Below, one piece after another: positions 42,634 through 50,678 of a stretch of 60,131 nt of DNA. Location of the stretch: the NCBI GenBank assembly GCA_002455425.1, contig DKKT01000014.1:1-60131 (forward strand), in the 5' to 3' direction. The DNA comes from Chthonomonas sp. UBA6659 (lineage in GTDB: Bacteria; Armatimonadota; Fimbriimonadia; Fimbriimonadales; Fimbriimonadaceae). The notes under the pieces are model-generated. The model saw nothing but the letters and a program-made list of their open reading frames with translations, searched no databases and was not told the origin of the DNA. Positions within the stretch are counted from its first letter, which is position 1, and each line of letters starts with the position of its first letter. Position numbers and translations under genes: made by a program.

Positions 42634-43506
42634 CTAAGCGAACAGCTGACTCGCGAACTCGGATGAGTCGAAATCGCGCAGGTCCTCGGCCTTCTCTCCG
42701 ACCCCGATCAGCTTCACAGGAACCCGAAACCGCTCATAGACCCCGATCAGGGCGCCGCCACGAGCGGTACCGTCGAGTTTGGTCAGCACGAGTCCGGTCA
42801 CCCCGGCGACCTTGATGAACTCCTCGGCTTGGCGAATCGCATTCTGGCCGGTGTTGGCGTCAATCACGAGGAGGACCTCATCCGGCCTGCGGCCGAGTGC
42901 TTTCTCGCTGACCGCCGCGACCTTGGCGAGCTCCGCCATCAAGTTGTCTTTGCTGTGCTGGCGGCCGGCCGTGTCGGCGAGCACGTAGTCGACGCCGCGA
43001 GCCTTCCCGGCTTGGATCGCATCGAAGATCACCGCGGCCGAATCCGCTCCGGGCTGGGTGCGAACGATATCGGCGCCCGTGCGCTGCGCCCAAATCTCAA
43101 GTTGCTCGATGGCTGCGGCTCGAAAGGTGTCGCCTGCGGCGAGAAGCACACGCTTACCTTGGTGTTGGAGCCGCTGCGCCAGCTTGGCGATCGTTGTCGT
43201 CTTGCCGACTCCGTTGACGCCGACGAAGAGATAGACGGTCGGGGACGACGGGCCCTGGGCGAGGCGCATCGTCCCTTCCTGGGTGAAACGAGCCGCGATC
43301 GCCTGCTTCAGGCGTTCGCGCATCGCCTCGGGCTGCGTGATCTTCTCGTTGCGAACCGCTTTCCGGAGCTCTTCGAGGATCTCGCCGGTGGTTTGGACGT
43401 GGGTGTCTGCCTGGAGAAGCGCTTCCTCAAGCTCCTCATAAAGCTGGTCGTCGATGACGCCGCGACCCATGAGGCGGTCGAAGGTCTGCATCAGGCGCTT
43501 GAACAC
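42634..43506 (-). CDS. ftsY: Signal recognition particle receptor FtsY
   Basis: FtsY receives SRP-bound ribosomes at the membrane for cotranslational insertion. The NG domain is complete: G1 FVGVNGVGKTTT, DTAGRQ (G3), TKLDGTARGG (G4) and a C-terminal GVGEKAEDLRDFDSSEF. From the GTG at 43506 the protein has 290 residues, a short form with little or no A domain. The GTG was chosen over the earlier frame because VFKRLMQTFDRL is the usual FtsY start and CACAAT (43513-43518) stands exactly 6 bases before it, giving a leaderless mRNA. Confidence 0.95.
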   Translation of the reverse strand: MFKRLMQTFDRLMGRGVIDDQLYEELEEALLQADTHVQTTGEILEELRKAVRNEKITQPEAMRERLKQAIAARFTQEGTMRLAQGPSSPTVYLFVGVNGVGKTTTIAKLAQRLQHQGKRVLLAAGDTFRAAAIEQLEIWAQRTGADIVRTQPGADSAAVIFDAIQAGKARGVDYVLADTAGRQHSKDNLMAELAKVAAVSEKALGRRPDEVLLVIDANTGQNAIRQAEEFIKVAGVTGLVLTKLDGTARGGALIGVYERFRVPVKLIGVGEKAEDLRDFDSSEFASQLFA

Positions 43507-43512
43507 GGCCCT

Positions 43513-43518
43513 ATTGTG
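43513..43518 (-). promoter_or_regulatory. -10 element for a leaderless ftsY transcript
   Basis: CACAAT on the minus strand followed by AGGGCC and the GTG at 43506. The 6-base gap puts the transcription start on the start codon. Confidence 0.5.
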
Positions 43519-43539
43519 AACGGCCAAAGGTCCCCTCGG

Positions 43540-43569
43540 TTGACGCCCCGAGTGTGGGCCGTCCATAAT
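43540..43569 (+). promoter_or_regulatory. Promoter for tRNA-His and the GT9 gene
   Basis: TTGACG (43540-43545), an 18-base spacer, and CATAAT (43564-43569). The start would fall about 7 bases before the tRNA. It is divergent from the ftsY -10 25 bases away. Confidence 0.7.
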
Positions 43570-43581
43570 GAGCCTGAACTT

Positions 43582-43658
43582 GGCGGGTATAGCTTAGTGG
43601 TTAAAGCGCCTCGCTGTGGCCGAGGAGATCGTGGGTTCAAGTCCCATTATCCGCCCCA
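43582..43658 (+). tRNA. tRNA-His (anticodon GTG)
   Basis: The cloverleaf has anticodon arm CCTCG-CTGTGGC-CGAGG with anticodon GTG and T arm GTGGG-TTCAAGT-CCCAT. The extra G at the 5' end (43582, position -1) faces C73 (43655). This G-1:C73 pair is the identity element of tRNA-His. CCA is encoded (43656-43658). Confidence 0.97.
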
Positions 43659-43667
43659 TTCCGTCTT

Positions 43668-44732
43668 GTGAGCGTTCCCTTTGTACGCACCGGTCCGGAA
43701 GCCGCTCGCCGCGTCCAGCGGTTGCTTCAGGTCGCCCCACCCCGCCGGATCCTCATTATGGGCCGCGAGCATATCGGGGACGTCGTCAACACCACGCCCG
43801 GCATCGCCGTGGTTCGCAAGAGCTTTCCGCATGCGCGGGTCGTCGTGGAGATCGGGGAGCGCGCCGCAGCCGTGCTCGAGAACTTCCCGGGCATCGACGA
43901 AGTCTGGCCACGACCGACTCACCAAGGGGCGTTGGGCAAACTCCGTCGCGTCCGAGAGATCAAGCGTGCCCACTTCGATCTCGCCCTGCTGTTCGACGAC
44001 ACGAACGACCTCGTGCTGCACGCGAAGCTCGGCGGGGTTCCGATCCGGCTTGGCATCTGGCGAGGCGTGAAGTACGAGGAGCTGTTCTGTGCCTACGTGC
44101 CCTTCGTCCGGAAAAAGCACGAACTTCGGGACCACATCCGCGAGCTGCTCGAGATGATGGGTTGTGATGTCAGCGGCTACCGCCCCCGGCTGTTTCCTTC
44201 CGAAGCCGATCGTGCCGCGGCCGACGCCGCACTCCGAGATCTCGGGGAGGGGCCCTGGATCGGCGTCCACCCCGGCGCGAGCGAGCCGAAGCGACGCTGG
44301 CCGATCGAGAAGTGGTGCGCCCTCGTCGACGCCCTCCACGATCGCGGGCTCCGCGTCCTGCTCCTGGAGGGGCCGGGGGACGGCGCGCTAGCCGACGCGA
44401 TCCAGGCCGGAGCCGGCACAATGCCGTCACGGATCAGGTCCCAATTGACGGTCCTGTCTTTCGCGAGTCTGACCAGCGGCCTCGATACCCTTGTCTGCGG
44501 CGATACCGGTCCGATGCATCTGGCCGCGACGATGGGCACGCGCGTCGTCGCACTCTACGGCCCCGCCTACCCCGAACACACCGGGCCTTGGGGTGAAGGG
44601 CATCGACTGCTCCAGGAGCCTTGTCCATGTCCGGAACGGCATCCACGCCACTGCACCGGGGCCTGCATGGAGGCACATTGCCCACGCAAAGTCGCGGACG
44701 CGGTCACGGAAACTCAAGCACTTCTTCCGTGA
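43668..44732 (+). CDS. Glycosyltransferase family 9 (heptosyltransferase-like)
   Basis: GT9 enzymes add heptose or related sugars to the LPS core from ADP-sugar donors. The 354-residue protein has the GT-B fold start RRILIMGREHIGDVVNTTPGI (split motif), the linker region WPRPTH, the C-domain start WIGVHPGASEPKRRWPIEKW (family: hPGas...KrWP.e.wa.L), and the donor signature CGDTGPMHLAATMGTRVVALYGP. The C-terminal tail is rich in Cys (CPCPERHPRHCTGAC, CP), as in some GT9 members. GTG start only 9 bases after the tRNA-His CCA end, so it is cotranscribed with the tRNA. Confidence 0.9.
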   Translation: MSVPFVRTGPEAARRVQRLLQVAPPRRILIMGREHIGDVVNTTPGIAVVRKSFPHARVVVEIGERAAAVLENFPGIDEVWPRPTHQGALGKLRRVREIKRAHFDLALLFDDTNDLVLHAKLGGVPIRLGIWRGVKYEELFCAYVPFVRKKHELRDHIRELLEMMGCDVSGYRPRLFPSEADRAAADAALRDLGEGPWIGVHPGASEPKRRWPIEKWCALVDALHDRGLRVLLLEGPGDGALADAIQAGAGTMPSRIRSQLTVLSFASLTSGLDTLVCGDTGPMHLAATMGTRVVALYGPAYPEHTGPWGEGHRLLQEPCPCPERHPRHCTGACMEAHCPRKVADAVTETQALLP

Positions 44733-44762
44733 TCGGGTCTGCTCCATGCGCCGACGATTCCC

Positions 44763-46157
44763 ATGGGAAGGGAATCCATCGTGCGCCATCAGAACGGACT
44801 CAGACAGGAAACACAACAGACCCTCCGGATCGATCCGCGGGTCATTCTCAGCAGTCAGCTTCTTCAGCTCGCTCATCCCGAATTGGAAGCGGCAATCGAG
44901 AACGAGCTCATGGAGAATCCCGCGCTCGAACGCCTCGGCGAAGAGAGTGACGAACTGACGCGGGAGACGATCCTCCGTACCCTCGCTCCCCGAGAGCTCG
45001 GGCCGAGCAGCGACGATCGCGAGTTCCTCAAGTCCCTCCCGAACGACTCGAACGACACCGACTGGACCGACTTTGCCTCCGGCGAAGACTCGCTCGCCGA
45101 TCACCTTCGCGCCCAGCTCCTCACGCAACTCCCGCCGGAACAGCGAGGCATCGGCGAATACCTCATCGGGAGCCTCGACGAGCGTGGATACTTGACGGCG
45201 ACGATCGAAGAAACCGCGCTCGACTGTGGCTGCAGCCTTGAGGAGGCCCAAGCCGCCCTCGCCCTGCTTCAAGCCTGCGAGCCGGCCGGCGTCGGGGCGA
45301 CGAGCCTCCAAGAGTGCTTGATCCTCCAGCTTCGCCACGACGACTCGCTCGAGGGAAAGCTCGCCCGCGCGATCCTCAGAAACCACTTCGAGGATTTCCG
45401 CGACCGCAGCGTGCGGCCGATCATGCGACACTACCGAGTCTTGCCCGACGTCGTCGAGGAGGCGTTCGGGCTGATTCTCGCCCTGACTCCGTTCCCCGCA
45501 GAGGGCTATCGGACCCACGCGGGTTCGGTTCGCGACCCGCGGGGGTCCGCGGCTCGGCCGGACATCGCGTTTCGACGAAGCGAGAACGGATGGGAGATCA
45601 CCATCCTCGGTGTCGATGCGACCACCCTCTTCGTGAGTCGGGCCTATCTGGAGCGCCAACAGCGACTCACGGCGATGGCGAATGCCCCCCGCGACGAAAA
45701 GGCCCACGTCAACGAATACGTCGAACGTGCCCAGCGGTTCATCGGGGCGCTTGAACAGCGCCGAATCACGATGGGGCGCGTCGGGCAGTATCTGTTGGAG
45801 CGCCAGAGCGGGTTCATCGAAACCGGCGAGTACCGATTCCTCACGTCGATGACACGAACACAACTCGCACGCGCGCTCGATCTCCACGAGAGCACGATCA
45901 GTCGGGCGACGATGGGCAAGTTCGTGCAAATCGCGAACGGAGAGGTCGTCCCATTCGAGGTCTTTTTCAAGCCCGCGCTCCGGGTCCAAAAGATGATCGA
46001 GGAGATTCTCGCTCACGAGAATCCGAACTCGCCGCTCTCCGATGAGCGTATCGCCCAGATGCTTGCCGAGCGGGGCGTGGTCGTGGCGCGACGAACCGTC
46101 AACAAGTACCGGGATCGCACGAAGCTACTCTCGTCGCGCCGCCGGCGCAGCGCCTAA
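44763..46157 (+). CDS. rpoN: RNA polymerase sigma-54 factor
   Basis: Sigma-54 directs transcription from -24/-12 promoters with enhancer-binding ATPases. The 464-residue protein has region I rich in Gln and Leu (RQETQQTLRIDPR, then SSQLLQLAHPELEAAIENELMENPALE), a short acidic region II, the core-binding domain (LRAQLLTQLPPEQRGIGEYLIGSLDERGYL) and an HTH. The C-terminal RpoN box reads ARRTVNKYR (consensus ARRTVAKYR). A GTG at 44781 with AAGGGA eight bases before it is an alternative start. No enhancer-binding protein gene is in the window. Its end overlaps the convergent cytochrome gene by 4 bases. Confidence 0.95.
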   Translation: MGRESIVRHQNGLRQETQQTLRIDPRVILSSQLLQLAHPELEAAIENELMENPALERLGEESDELTRETILRTLAPRELGPSSDDREFLKSLPNDSNDTDWTDFASGEDSLADHLRAQLLTQLPPEQRGIGEYLIGSLDERGYLTATIEETALDCGCSLEEAQAALALLQACEPAGVGATSLQECLILQLRHDDSLEGKLARAILRNHFEDFRDRSVRPIMRHYRVLPDVVEEAFGLILALTPFPAEGYRTHAGSVRDPRGSAARPDIAFRRSENGWEITILGVDATTLFVSRAYLERQQRLTAMANAPRDEKAHVNEYVERAQRFIGALEQRRITMGRVGQYLLERQSGFIETGEYRFLTSMTRTQLARALDLHESTISRATMGKFVQIANGEVVPFEVFFKPALRVQKMIEEILAHENPNSPLSDERIAQMLAERGVVVARRTVNKYRDRTKLLSSRRRRSA

Positions 46158-47419
46158 GGCCTCGGCTTTCGGATGTACTCGGCAAGCGCCTCGAGATCGG
46201 TGCGCGAAAGGTGTGGGAACGACGGCATCGTGCTCGACGGCCGTACCGAGCTCGGGTCTTTGATGAAACGGATCAGCCACTGCGGGTTCGGGCGCTTCAC
46301 GAACTCGCGGTTCAGATTCGGACCGCCCGTCCCCGTGAACTGGTCCAGGGTGTGGCAGCCGCTACAACCTTCACGCGTGAAGATGCGCTCTCCCTCGGAC
46401 GCCAACTCGACCCGAATCGGCTGCAACGCGCCGGATGGCTCCTCGATCGGGACGGCGACCGGATCTTGGTTACCGAACGGGGACGCGATCGCTCCCGCGC
46501 AAAGGACGCCTGCCGTCGCGAAGAACCCGATGAATAGCGTGAAGATCGTTCCGATGAAGAACGGGGCGAGCTTACGGGCGATCCAGGGCAGGGCCGCAAG
46601 AAACCCGATCAGCAGACCGGGCACTAGCGCGACCCCGATCCAACTCCAAGCCGGCCCGATCCGCTCCGTAAGCTTGAGAGCCCCATGGAGGGGCCATGTG
46701 TACCAGTTCGGGAGGGCGTTGTAGGCAGCGAAATCGGCCTGCGACGCAGCGGACCCGAACGCGGGCGGGAGAAAGACCGCCACGATCGAGGCGACGACCA
46801 GGGGCGCGATGCCGATCCATACCATCGGTTTGGTTTCGCGCCGACGGGCGAGCGCGACGATCCCAGAGATGACCGCCGCGACCACGACGAGGGGAAGCAA
46901 CCACCGATGCACGAGGTACCAGGCTTCGAGGGTCGAACCCGAAACTTCCGCCCCCTGCAGCATGGCCTCCCGGATCGTCGATCCGAGAAAGGGAATCCGT
47001 CCCCCCACGCCGGCCTCGATCGCCGCGGTTTGGACGCCGTGTCGATCGAATGGAAGAAGATGCCCGGTGACTTGGAGCCCGAAGACGGCGGCGACGAGCG
47101 CGACCAGGCTCCACCAACGCCACTCGTTGGGGGACTTGTAGCCGCTCGTGAACACGATCAGGCCGATCAAGCCGCCCCCGACAAGGAGAAACAGGGCCGT
47201 GCCCCACTCATGGAATCGGGCGATCCACCCGATGAGACCGCCTTCGTGAAGGGCGGCGACGCTGCTGTGTGCCCCCGCCACCGTCGGCACGTAGCGGCCA
47301 TGGAGCAAGAGTCCACTCACGATCAAACCTGCGGCAAGGATGAGAAGTCCGAGCATCAGGGAGGCGACGAACCGATCGAGCCGTCCCCCGCCCCCGGCAG
47401 CCTGCGGACCCCGGTTCAT
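46154..47419 (-). CDS. Cytochrome b (N-terminal type) fused to a cytochrome c domain
   Basis: The 421-residue membrane protein has about eight helices. Heme-ligand histidines are likely in RFHEWGTALFLL and VTGHLLPFDRHG (cytochrome b: GxxLPWDQ) and in YLVHRWLLPLVV. At about 345-415 there is a mono-heme cytochrome c domain with CSGCHT and axial Met candidate in STMPSFPHLS. This is a b/c fusion as known from some bc-type complexes. There is no Rieske gene next to it; the TlpA-like lipoprotein gene upstream overlaps by 4 bases. Electron transfer between quinol and periplasmic carriers is the likely role. Confidence 0.85.
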   Translation of the reverse strand: MNRGPQAAGGGGRLDRFVASLMLGLLILAAGLIVSGLLLHGRYVPTVAGAHSSVAALHEGGLIGWIARFHEWGTALFLLVGGGLIGLIVFTSGYKSPNEWRWWSLVALVAAVFGLQVTGHLLPFDRHGVQTAAIEAGVGGRIPFLGSTIREAMLQGAEVSGSTLEAWYLVHRWLLPLVVVAAVISGIVALARRRETKPMVWIGIAPLVVASIVAVFLPPAFGSAASQADFAAYNALPNWYTWPLHGALKLTERIGPAWSWIGVALVPGLLIGFLAALPWIARKLAPFFIGTIFTLFIGFFATAGVLCAGAIASPFGNQDPVAVPIEEPSGALQPIRVELASEGERIFTREGCSGCHTLDQFTGTGGPNLNREFVKRPNPQWLIRFIKDPSSVRPSSTMPSFPHLSRTDLEALAEYIRKPRP

Positions 47420-48660
47420 TGGCGCGCCGACTCCCGGGCGAGACCCGCCTTGCGAAGCGAGTCGAGGAGCTTGCTCTCAGGCTGGGGACCGATCAAATAG
47501 TCGATCAGGCGGCCTTCGCGGTCGATGACCACGAACGTCGGGAGCGATGCGATACGGTAGGCGTCCCACGCGTCCAGCGTTCGGTCGAGATAAACCGGGA
47601 CCGTCACCTTCTGACTCTTCACAAACGGCCCGACCACCTCGGGCTCCTCGCGACTGATCGCCATGACGGCGAGGTCACGAGCTTTGTACTGGTCATGCAG
47701 GGCCTGAACGATCGGCAAAGACTGTCGACAAGGTTCGCACCATGTCGCCCAGAACTCGAGGAGAACGACCTTTCCTTTCAGGGACGCCAATTCGACCTCG
47801 GCATTCGTTCCGTCGTAAACGACGAAGTTGGGGGCCGGGGTGCCAAACGCGACCGGGGCGGCCTGGCGCTCGGAGGAGGGCATCTCGATCACCTGGGCGC
47901 CCTCCGGGATGCGGATCGCAAACAGGGCATCCGTCAGCACGGGGTCCTTCCGGACCTTCGTGTAGACCTCATCGATCCGGACCTTCTTCGCGGCTTTGCC
48001 CGAGGGATCGGGGAAGTTCCCCGAGTAACGAAGTCGGTGGACAAGGCCGGACTCCTTGTCGATCAGAGCCTCACAGGGTCCATAGGGGTCCGGCGCCTGA
48101 AACCTCACGACGACCCCGATCTTGCCCTCCCCGAGCGGCTCCAAAGGCCCGTACTCGACGTTGGAGATGCGCGGGTTCACAAGATGGTCGAAGTTCACGG
48201 CCCCGCCGAAAAACTGATAGAGAAGACTCCCCGAAAGGAGCGGATCGCTGAGAAGGATCGTCGATACCAGACAGATCTCCGACGGCACCGGATAGGACCG
48301 AATGATGCGTCCTGTCGACGAGGTCTCGATGAGCCGATCGCCATCGCAAATCGCCGTTGAACTGATGCCGTCACTGAGTTGAGTGGATTCGATCTTGAAC
48401 CGATTCGGGGCACGATACTCGACCGTGCGCTTCGCTCCCGTGATGGCGACGTCGTTGACCCATAAGCCGACCGTGCCCGTCGCTTCATAGCCCCGCAGAC
48501 GCTGGTGTTGCTGCATGCTCCACTTCAGGAATTCGGTGGCGGTTTGGGTCGGGAGTTGGTTATTGGCCTCCGCCCGTTTCGCCTCTTCCGGCTTCGAGGA
48601 CGTGCACGCAGCACCCCAAACCAAGCTCAACAGTACGAGGGCGAGGATGGGAAGACGCAC
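47416..48660 (-). CDS. TlpA-like thioredoxin lipoprotein with N-terminal LolA/DUF2092-like domain
   Basis: From the GTG at 48660 the protein has 414 residues. A lipoprotein signal ends with lipobox WGAAC. Residues about 40-240 show strands like those of LolA/DUF2092 outer-membrane lipoprotein carriers (FLKWSMQQHQRLRGYEATG, YRAPNRFKIES, CEALIDKESGLVHRL). The C-terminal thioredoxin domain (about 270-410) has FWATWCEPCRQSLP and a cis-Pro in ASLPTFVVID. It probably reduces periplasmic disulfides, for example for cytochrome c maturation of the downstream b/c fusion protein, with which it overlaps by 4 bases. The 24 extra codons upstream precede any signal sequence and were dropped. Confidence 0.87.
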   Translation of the reverse strand: MRLPILALVLLSLVWGAACTSSKPEEAKRAEANNQLPTQTATEFLKWSMQQHQRLRGYEATGTVGLWVNDVAITGAKRTVEYRAPNRFKIESTQLSDGISSTAICDGDRLIETSSTGRIIRSYPVPSEICLVSTILLSDPLLSGSLLYQFFGGAVNFDHLVNPRISNVEYGPLEPLGEGKIGVVVRFQAPDPYGPCEALIDKESGLVHRLRYSGNFPDPSGKAAKKVRIDEVYTKVRKDPVLTDALFAIRIPEGAQVIEMPSSERQAAPVAFGTPAPNFVVYDGTNAEVELASLKGKVVLLEFWATWCEPCRQSLPIVQALHDQYKARDLAVMAISREEPEVVGPFVKSQKVTVPVYLDRTLDAWDAYRIASLPTFVVIDREGRLIDYLIGPQPESKLLDSLRKAGLARESARQ

Positions 48661-48709
48661 GCCTTCGAGTGTCGCACGAACCCGAAGCTCGGCGCAACGT
48701 TCGACAGGT

Positions 48710-49678
48710 CTACCGGAATCGATACGGAGCACGATGGACGCCCTGTTCTGTGACGATCGCGTCGATCAGCTTCCCGGGCGTGAGGTCGAACGCGGGGTTG
48801 AACACGGGGCAACCGATCGGGCCCACGCGCACGCCCCCCACCTCGAGAAGCTCGGTCGGATCCCGTTCTTCGATCGGGATCAGTGCGCCGTTTTCGGTCT
48901 TGGGATCGAGCGTCGACTCGGGAGCCGCGATCACGAACGGAATCCCATGGCTCCGTGCGAGGACGGCGAGCGTGTACGTGCCGAGCTTGTTCGCGGTATC
49001 CCCGTTCGCGGCGATCCGATCCGCACCCGCGACGACAAGGTCGACCTCCCGCGCTCGCATCAGGGAGCCGGCGGCTCCATCAGCGATGCACGCAAACGGA
49101 ATCTGATCCTGGAGGAGCTCCCACGCCGTGAGTCGCAAACCCTGTTGGCGCGGCCGGGTTTCGCAAGCGTAGACCTGGACGACCTTGCCTTGCGCGTGCG
49201 CCGTTCTGATGATGCCAAGCGCGGTGCCGTGGCCTCCTGTCGCAAGGCTGCCCGTGTTGCAGATGGTGAGGATACGGGCTCGGTCGGGGACGAGGCCTGC
49301 TCCGTGGGCGCCGATGCGTTCGTTGCACGCCCGATCTTCTGCTTCGATCGCCTGAGCCTCGCGGAGAACGGTGCCGTAATCCCAGGTGTCGAGCGCCATG
49401 ATCCGGTCGATCGCCCAGAACAGATTCACGGCGGTCGGACGCGACGCGGCGAGGCCGGTCGCGGCCTCGCTTCGCTCGACCTTGGACCGAGCAGCGAGCG
49501 CCATGCCATAGGCCGCCGCGATGCCGATCGCAGGCGCTCCGCGAACGGCCATGTCGCGAATGGCGTCGCGAACACCCTGCCAATCGTTCAGGGTGAGCCA
49601 GGTGGTTTCCAGCGGTAGGCAGCGCTGATCGAGAAGGAGAAGTCCGTCTTCGGCCCAGCGCATGGGGACGACGCTCAT
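48710..49678 (-). CDS. mtnA: Methylthioribose-1-phosphate isomerase
   Basis: MtnA isomerises 5-methylthioribose-1-phosphate to the ribulose form in methionine salvage. The 322-residue protein has MAVRGAPAIGIAAAYG near the N-terminus, the catalytic Cys block ILTICNTGSLATGGHGTALG, and the Asp in VVAGADRIAANGDTANKLGTY, followed by PFVIAAPESTLDP. An MtnA-fold ribose-1,5-bisphosphate isomerase is less likely. The ATG at 49678 was chosen over a longer frame because CACAAT (49687-49692) ends 8 bases before it. No other salvage genes are nearby; kdsD precedes it by 16 bases. Confidence 0.93.
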   Translation of the reverse strand: MSVVPMRWAEDGLLLLDQRCLPLETTWLTLNDWQGVRDAIRDMAVRGAPAIGIAAAYGMALAARSKVERSEAATGLAASRPTAVNLFWAIDRIMALDTWDYGTVLREAQAIEAEDRACNERIGAHGAGLVPDRARILTICNTGSLATGGHGTALGIIRTAHAQGKVVQVYACETRPRQQGLRLTAWELLQDQIPFACIADGAAGSLMRAREVDLVVAGADRIAANGDTANKLGTYTLAVLARSHGIPFVIAAPESTLDPKTENGALIPIEERDPTELLEVGGVRVGPIGCPVFNPAFDLTPGKLIDAIVTEQGVHRAPYRFR

Positions 49679-49694
49679 CGTGTTCGATTGTGAA

Positions 49695-50678
49695 TCAGAC
49701 GATGCCACTTCGGAGCAAGTCTTTGAGCATGAGGAGGCCGACGACGCGTCCATCCCGATCGACGACCGGCATCTCTCCGATCTTCTTCGGCAGATTCTGA
49801 AACATCTCGAGCGCCTCGGCCGCGAGGAGCTCCTCGGAGATCGTGGTCACCCCTTGGGTCATCATCTCCTGCGCTGTGCCTGCGTAAGGAGGTGTCGCGC
49901 TGAGCATGTGCCGCCGGAGATCGCCATCCGAGACGAAGCCGACGAGGCGACCGTCGGGGTCGAGAATGCAGGCTGCCCCCGCGCCCGCAGTCGTGATCGC
50001 TCGCATGACGTCCAGGATCGGGGTCCCGGGCTCGGCGAGAGCGAGGTCTGGCCCAGCCCGCATCACGTCGGCGACCCGAAGCAGCAACCGCTTTCCGAGC
50101 GAACCACTCGGATGGAAGATGGCGAAATCCTCGCTCTGAAATCCTCGACGTTCCATCACTGCGACGGCAAGGGCGTCGCTGACGGCGAGCATCACCGTGG
50201 TGCTTGTCGTCGGGGCGAGGTTGTTGGGGCACGCCTCGCGATCGACGGAGACGTCGAGCACCAGGTCTGCGGCTCTTCCCGCCGAGCTTGACGGCCGTCC
50301 TGTGAGCAACACCGTCTTCGCACCCGCTCGCTGAAACGAGGGAAAGAGTCGAACGAGCTCGTCGGTCTCGCCGCTGTAGGTGTACAGGAGGACGATATCG
50401 TCGGCCGTGACCATCCCCAAGTCCCCGTGGACTGCCTCGGCGGCATGGAGGAAGAAGCTCGGAGTCCCTGTACTGCTCAAGGTGCCGGCGGTCTTGCGGG
50501 CGATGTGACCGGACTTCCCGATCCCGCACGTGACGACCCGGCCGCGGCACTCGAGAATCCAATCGATGGCGTGATCGAAAGGCCGGTCGAGACGGTCGGC
50601 GACCACACGAATCGCTTCCGCTTCTTCGCGGAGGACGCGCGCGACGGCATCGCGGGCTGGCGCGGCGTCGGGACCCAA
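49695..50678 (-). CDS. kdsD: Arabinose-5-phosphate isomerase
   Basis: KdsD turns ribulose-5-phosphate into arabinose-5-phosphate, the first step of KDO synthesis. The 327-residue protein has an N-terminal SIS domain (TCGIGKSGHIARKTAGTLSSTGTP, then HAAEAVHGDLGM and YTYSGETDELVRL) and two C-terminal CBS repeats (VADVMRAG and AQEMMTQGVTTI). KpsF/GutQ-type paralogues look the same. The start appears to be TTG at 50678, immediately after the upstream stop; a GTG 11 codons in is an alternative. kdsA lies 23 kb away. Confidence 0.93.
   Translation of the reverse strand: MGPDAAPARDAVARVLREEAEAIRVVADRLDRPFDHAIDWILECRGRVVTCGIGKSGHIARKTAGTLSSTGTPSFFLHAAEAVHGDLGMVTADDIVLLYTYSGETDELVRLFPSFQRAGAKTVLLTGRPSSSAGRAADLVLDVSVDREACPNNLAPTTSTTVMLAVSDALAVAVMERRGFQSEDFAIFHPSGSLGKRLLLRVADVMRAGPDLALAEPGTPILDVMRAITTAGAGAACILDPDGRLVGFVSDGDLRRHMLSATPPYAGTAQEMMTQGVTTISEELLAAEALEMFQNLPKKIGEMPVVDRDGRVVGLLMLKDLLRSGIV

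Noticed and set aside
44427..46016. A 529-codon minus-strand frame opposite the GT9 and rpoN genes
   Set aside because: It lies antisense to rpoN, which has clear conserved motifs throughout; no family resemblance in the antisense product.
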